Positions 63,567-64,000 of a stretch of DNA of 64,000 nucleotides are shown here, piece after piece. How positions within the stretch are numbered: position 1 is the first letter of the stretch; the number at the start of each line of letters is the position of its first letter. The DNA lies in the NCBI GenBank assembly GCA_022561385.1, contig JADFRG010000005.1, forward strand, positions 44,209 to 108,208, written 5' to 3'. The notes below the pieces were generated by a model. That model saw nothing but the letters and a program-made list of their open reading frames with translations. It ran no database searches and had not been told where the DNA came from. The position numbers were made by a program, and so were the translations under genes. This DNA comes from Chloroflexota bacterium. GTDB taxonomy: Bacteria; Chloroflexota; Anaerolineae; Anaerolineales; E44-bin32.

Positions 63567-64000
63567 ATGTGGTCCAAGAGAAAAGGTTTGACTATCACCG
63601 GGCTTTTCATGTTTGCAGGTCTCTTCGCCGCCGCGTGCGGGACTCAGACAGTTGAGGTGGAGGTCACGCGCGAGGTCGAGGTTGAGGTCGAGGTCATCAA
63701 GGAGGTCGAGGTCGAGGTTCCGGTAGGCGGGGAGCTGGTCACGCTCGTCGCGCGCTGCCGGGCCAGGCCGCCCACAGAGGACTGGCGCTGCAACAACTTG
63801 CTGTTTGGTGTAGCAGAAGTCAACGCCGACCTGGAAGCCGCCGGCGACAGCCGCCGGGTTGTGCTCAAGACCATCCAGGACAACACCGGATTTGGCGACA
63901 TCATGCAGGAGTTTGCGCTGGCATATGAGGACGGACAGGCGCCGGACATCGTGTTAACAGGACACGAGTTCATCGGTACCGAAGCGACCGCCGGGCGCAT
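63567..64000 (+). CDS. Partial sugar-binding lipoprotein (family-1 type)
   Basis: Runs off the right edge; about 144 codons visible. AGGAGG (63551-63556) precedes the ATG. Signal ends LFAAACGT (lipid on Cys). The linker is a Glu/Val repeat (VEVEVTREVEVEVEVIKEVEVEV), then LVTLVARCRARPPTEDWRCNNLLFG, LKTIQDNTGFGDIMQEFALAYEDGQAPDIVLTGHEFIG, the start of an extracellular solute-binding family-1 fold. Probably the first gene of another ABC importer operon. The repeat-coding DNA (63653-63722) is built of near-identical GAGGTC hexamers. Confidence 0.85.
   Translation, partial: MWSKRKGLTITGLFMFAGLFAAACGTQTVEVEVTREVEVEVEVIKEVEVEVPVGGELVTLVARCRARPPTEDWRCNNLLFGVAEVNADLEAAGDSRRVVLKTIQDNTGFGDIMQEFALAYEDGQAPDIVLTGHEFIGTEATAGR

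Noticed and set aside
63653..63722. CRISPR-like short repeats
   Set aside because: Repeats are hexameric, in frame and code for a Glu/Val linker; there are no spacers of constant size.

Overview
The window is GC-rich bacterial chromosome with ordinary, densely packed genes. I see no insertion sequence, prophage or CRISPR array. The gene content suggests a member of the Chloroflexota (Anaerolineae-like); this is inference, not proof. It rests on many lipoproteins with Thr/Pro-rich or Glu/Val-rich linkers after the lipobox, two transmembrane Ser/Thr kinases without PASTA repeats, split glycine decarboxylase genes, a serine hydroxymethyltransferase fused to the T-protein, a LytR-CpsA-Psr protein and an orphan Flp pilin. 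TGA, TAA and TAG all end genes normally, so the code is standard.

Layout. 1-9 kb: a partial zinc-ribbon membrane protein, an LCP cell-wall protein, an SLC13 permease with two RCK_C domains, a heterodimeric ABC exporter and an MBL-fold hydrolase. 9-14 kb: a PstS-like lipoprotein, uppP, tgt, alr and a short-chain L-threonine dehydrogenase. 14-17.6 kb: a consensus promoter, a tandem glycine riboswitch with an overlapping terminator, then gcvH-gcvPA-gcvPB. The missing T-protein is found 27 kb away as the C-terminal half of a 1033-residue GlyA-GcvT fusion (44-47 kb). 17.7-34 kb: a ThrRS-like/uridine-kinase fusion, two Ser/Thr kinases, azlCD, a general amino-acid ABC transporter (aapJQMP), a glycosyltransferase, a sarcosine-oxidase-like flavoprotein, a receiver-like/DUF309 fusion, a DUF5996-like protein and a DoxX protein.

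34-39.3 kb: an ECF sigma factor with a tiny cysteine/histidine partner. Next come three adjacent membrane-protein genes built from five copies of one two-helix module. Then comes a DUF3179 lipoprotein whose reading frame is broken by one in-frame TGA exactly at the first cysteine of the conserved CPxC motif, followed at once by a hairpin resembling a bacterial SECIS. I read it as a candidate selenoprotein; it is the most interesting single item here. 39-51 kb: dcd, an FAH-family enzyme, a methyltransferase, an RpiR regulator without a usable start codon, tRNA-Val, an M1 peptidase lipoprotein, glyA-gcvT, a Flp pilin, small proteins and a tungsten aldehyde:ferredoxin oxidoreductase.

51-63 kb: an inositol-type catabolic locus. 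It holds a LacI regulator (with an internal deletion) behind a consensus promoter and a perfect 20-bp operator, a CUT2-type ABC transporter with two permeases, a Gfo/Idh/MocA dehydrogenase, an iolB fragment, full iolB, a transaldolase-family gene, iolC and iolD. The transaldolase lies where an aldolase for the IolC product would be expected. The window ends inside another sugar-binding lipoprotein gene. Glycine, serine, threonine and C1 metabolism (tdh, gcv, glyA-gcvT, riboswitch) and inositol use are the two clear metabolic themes.
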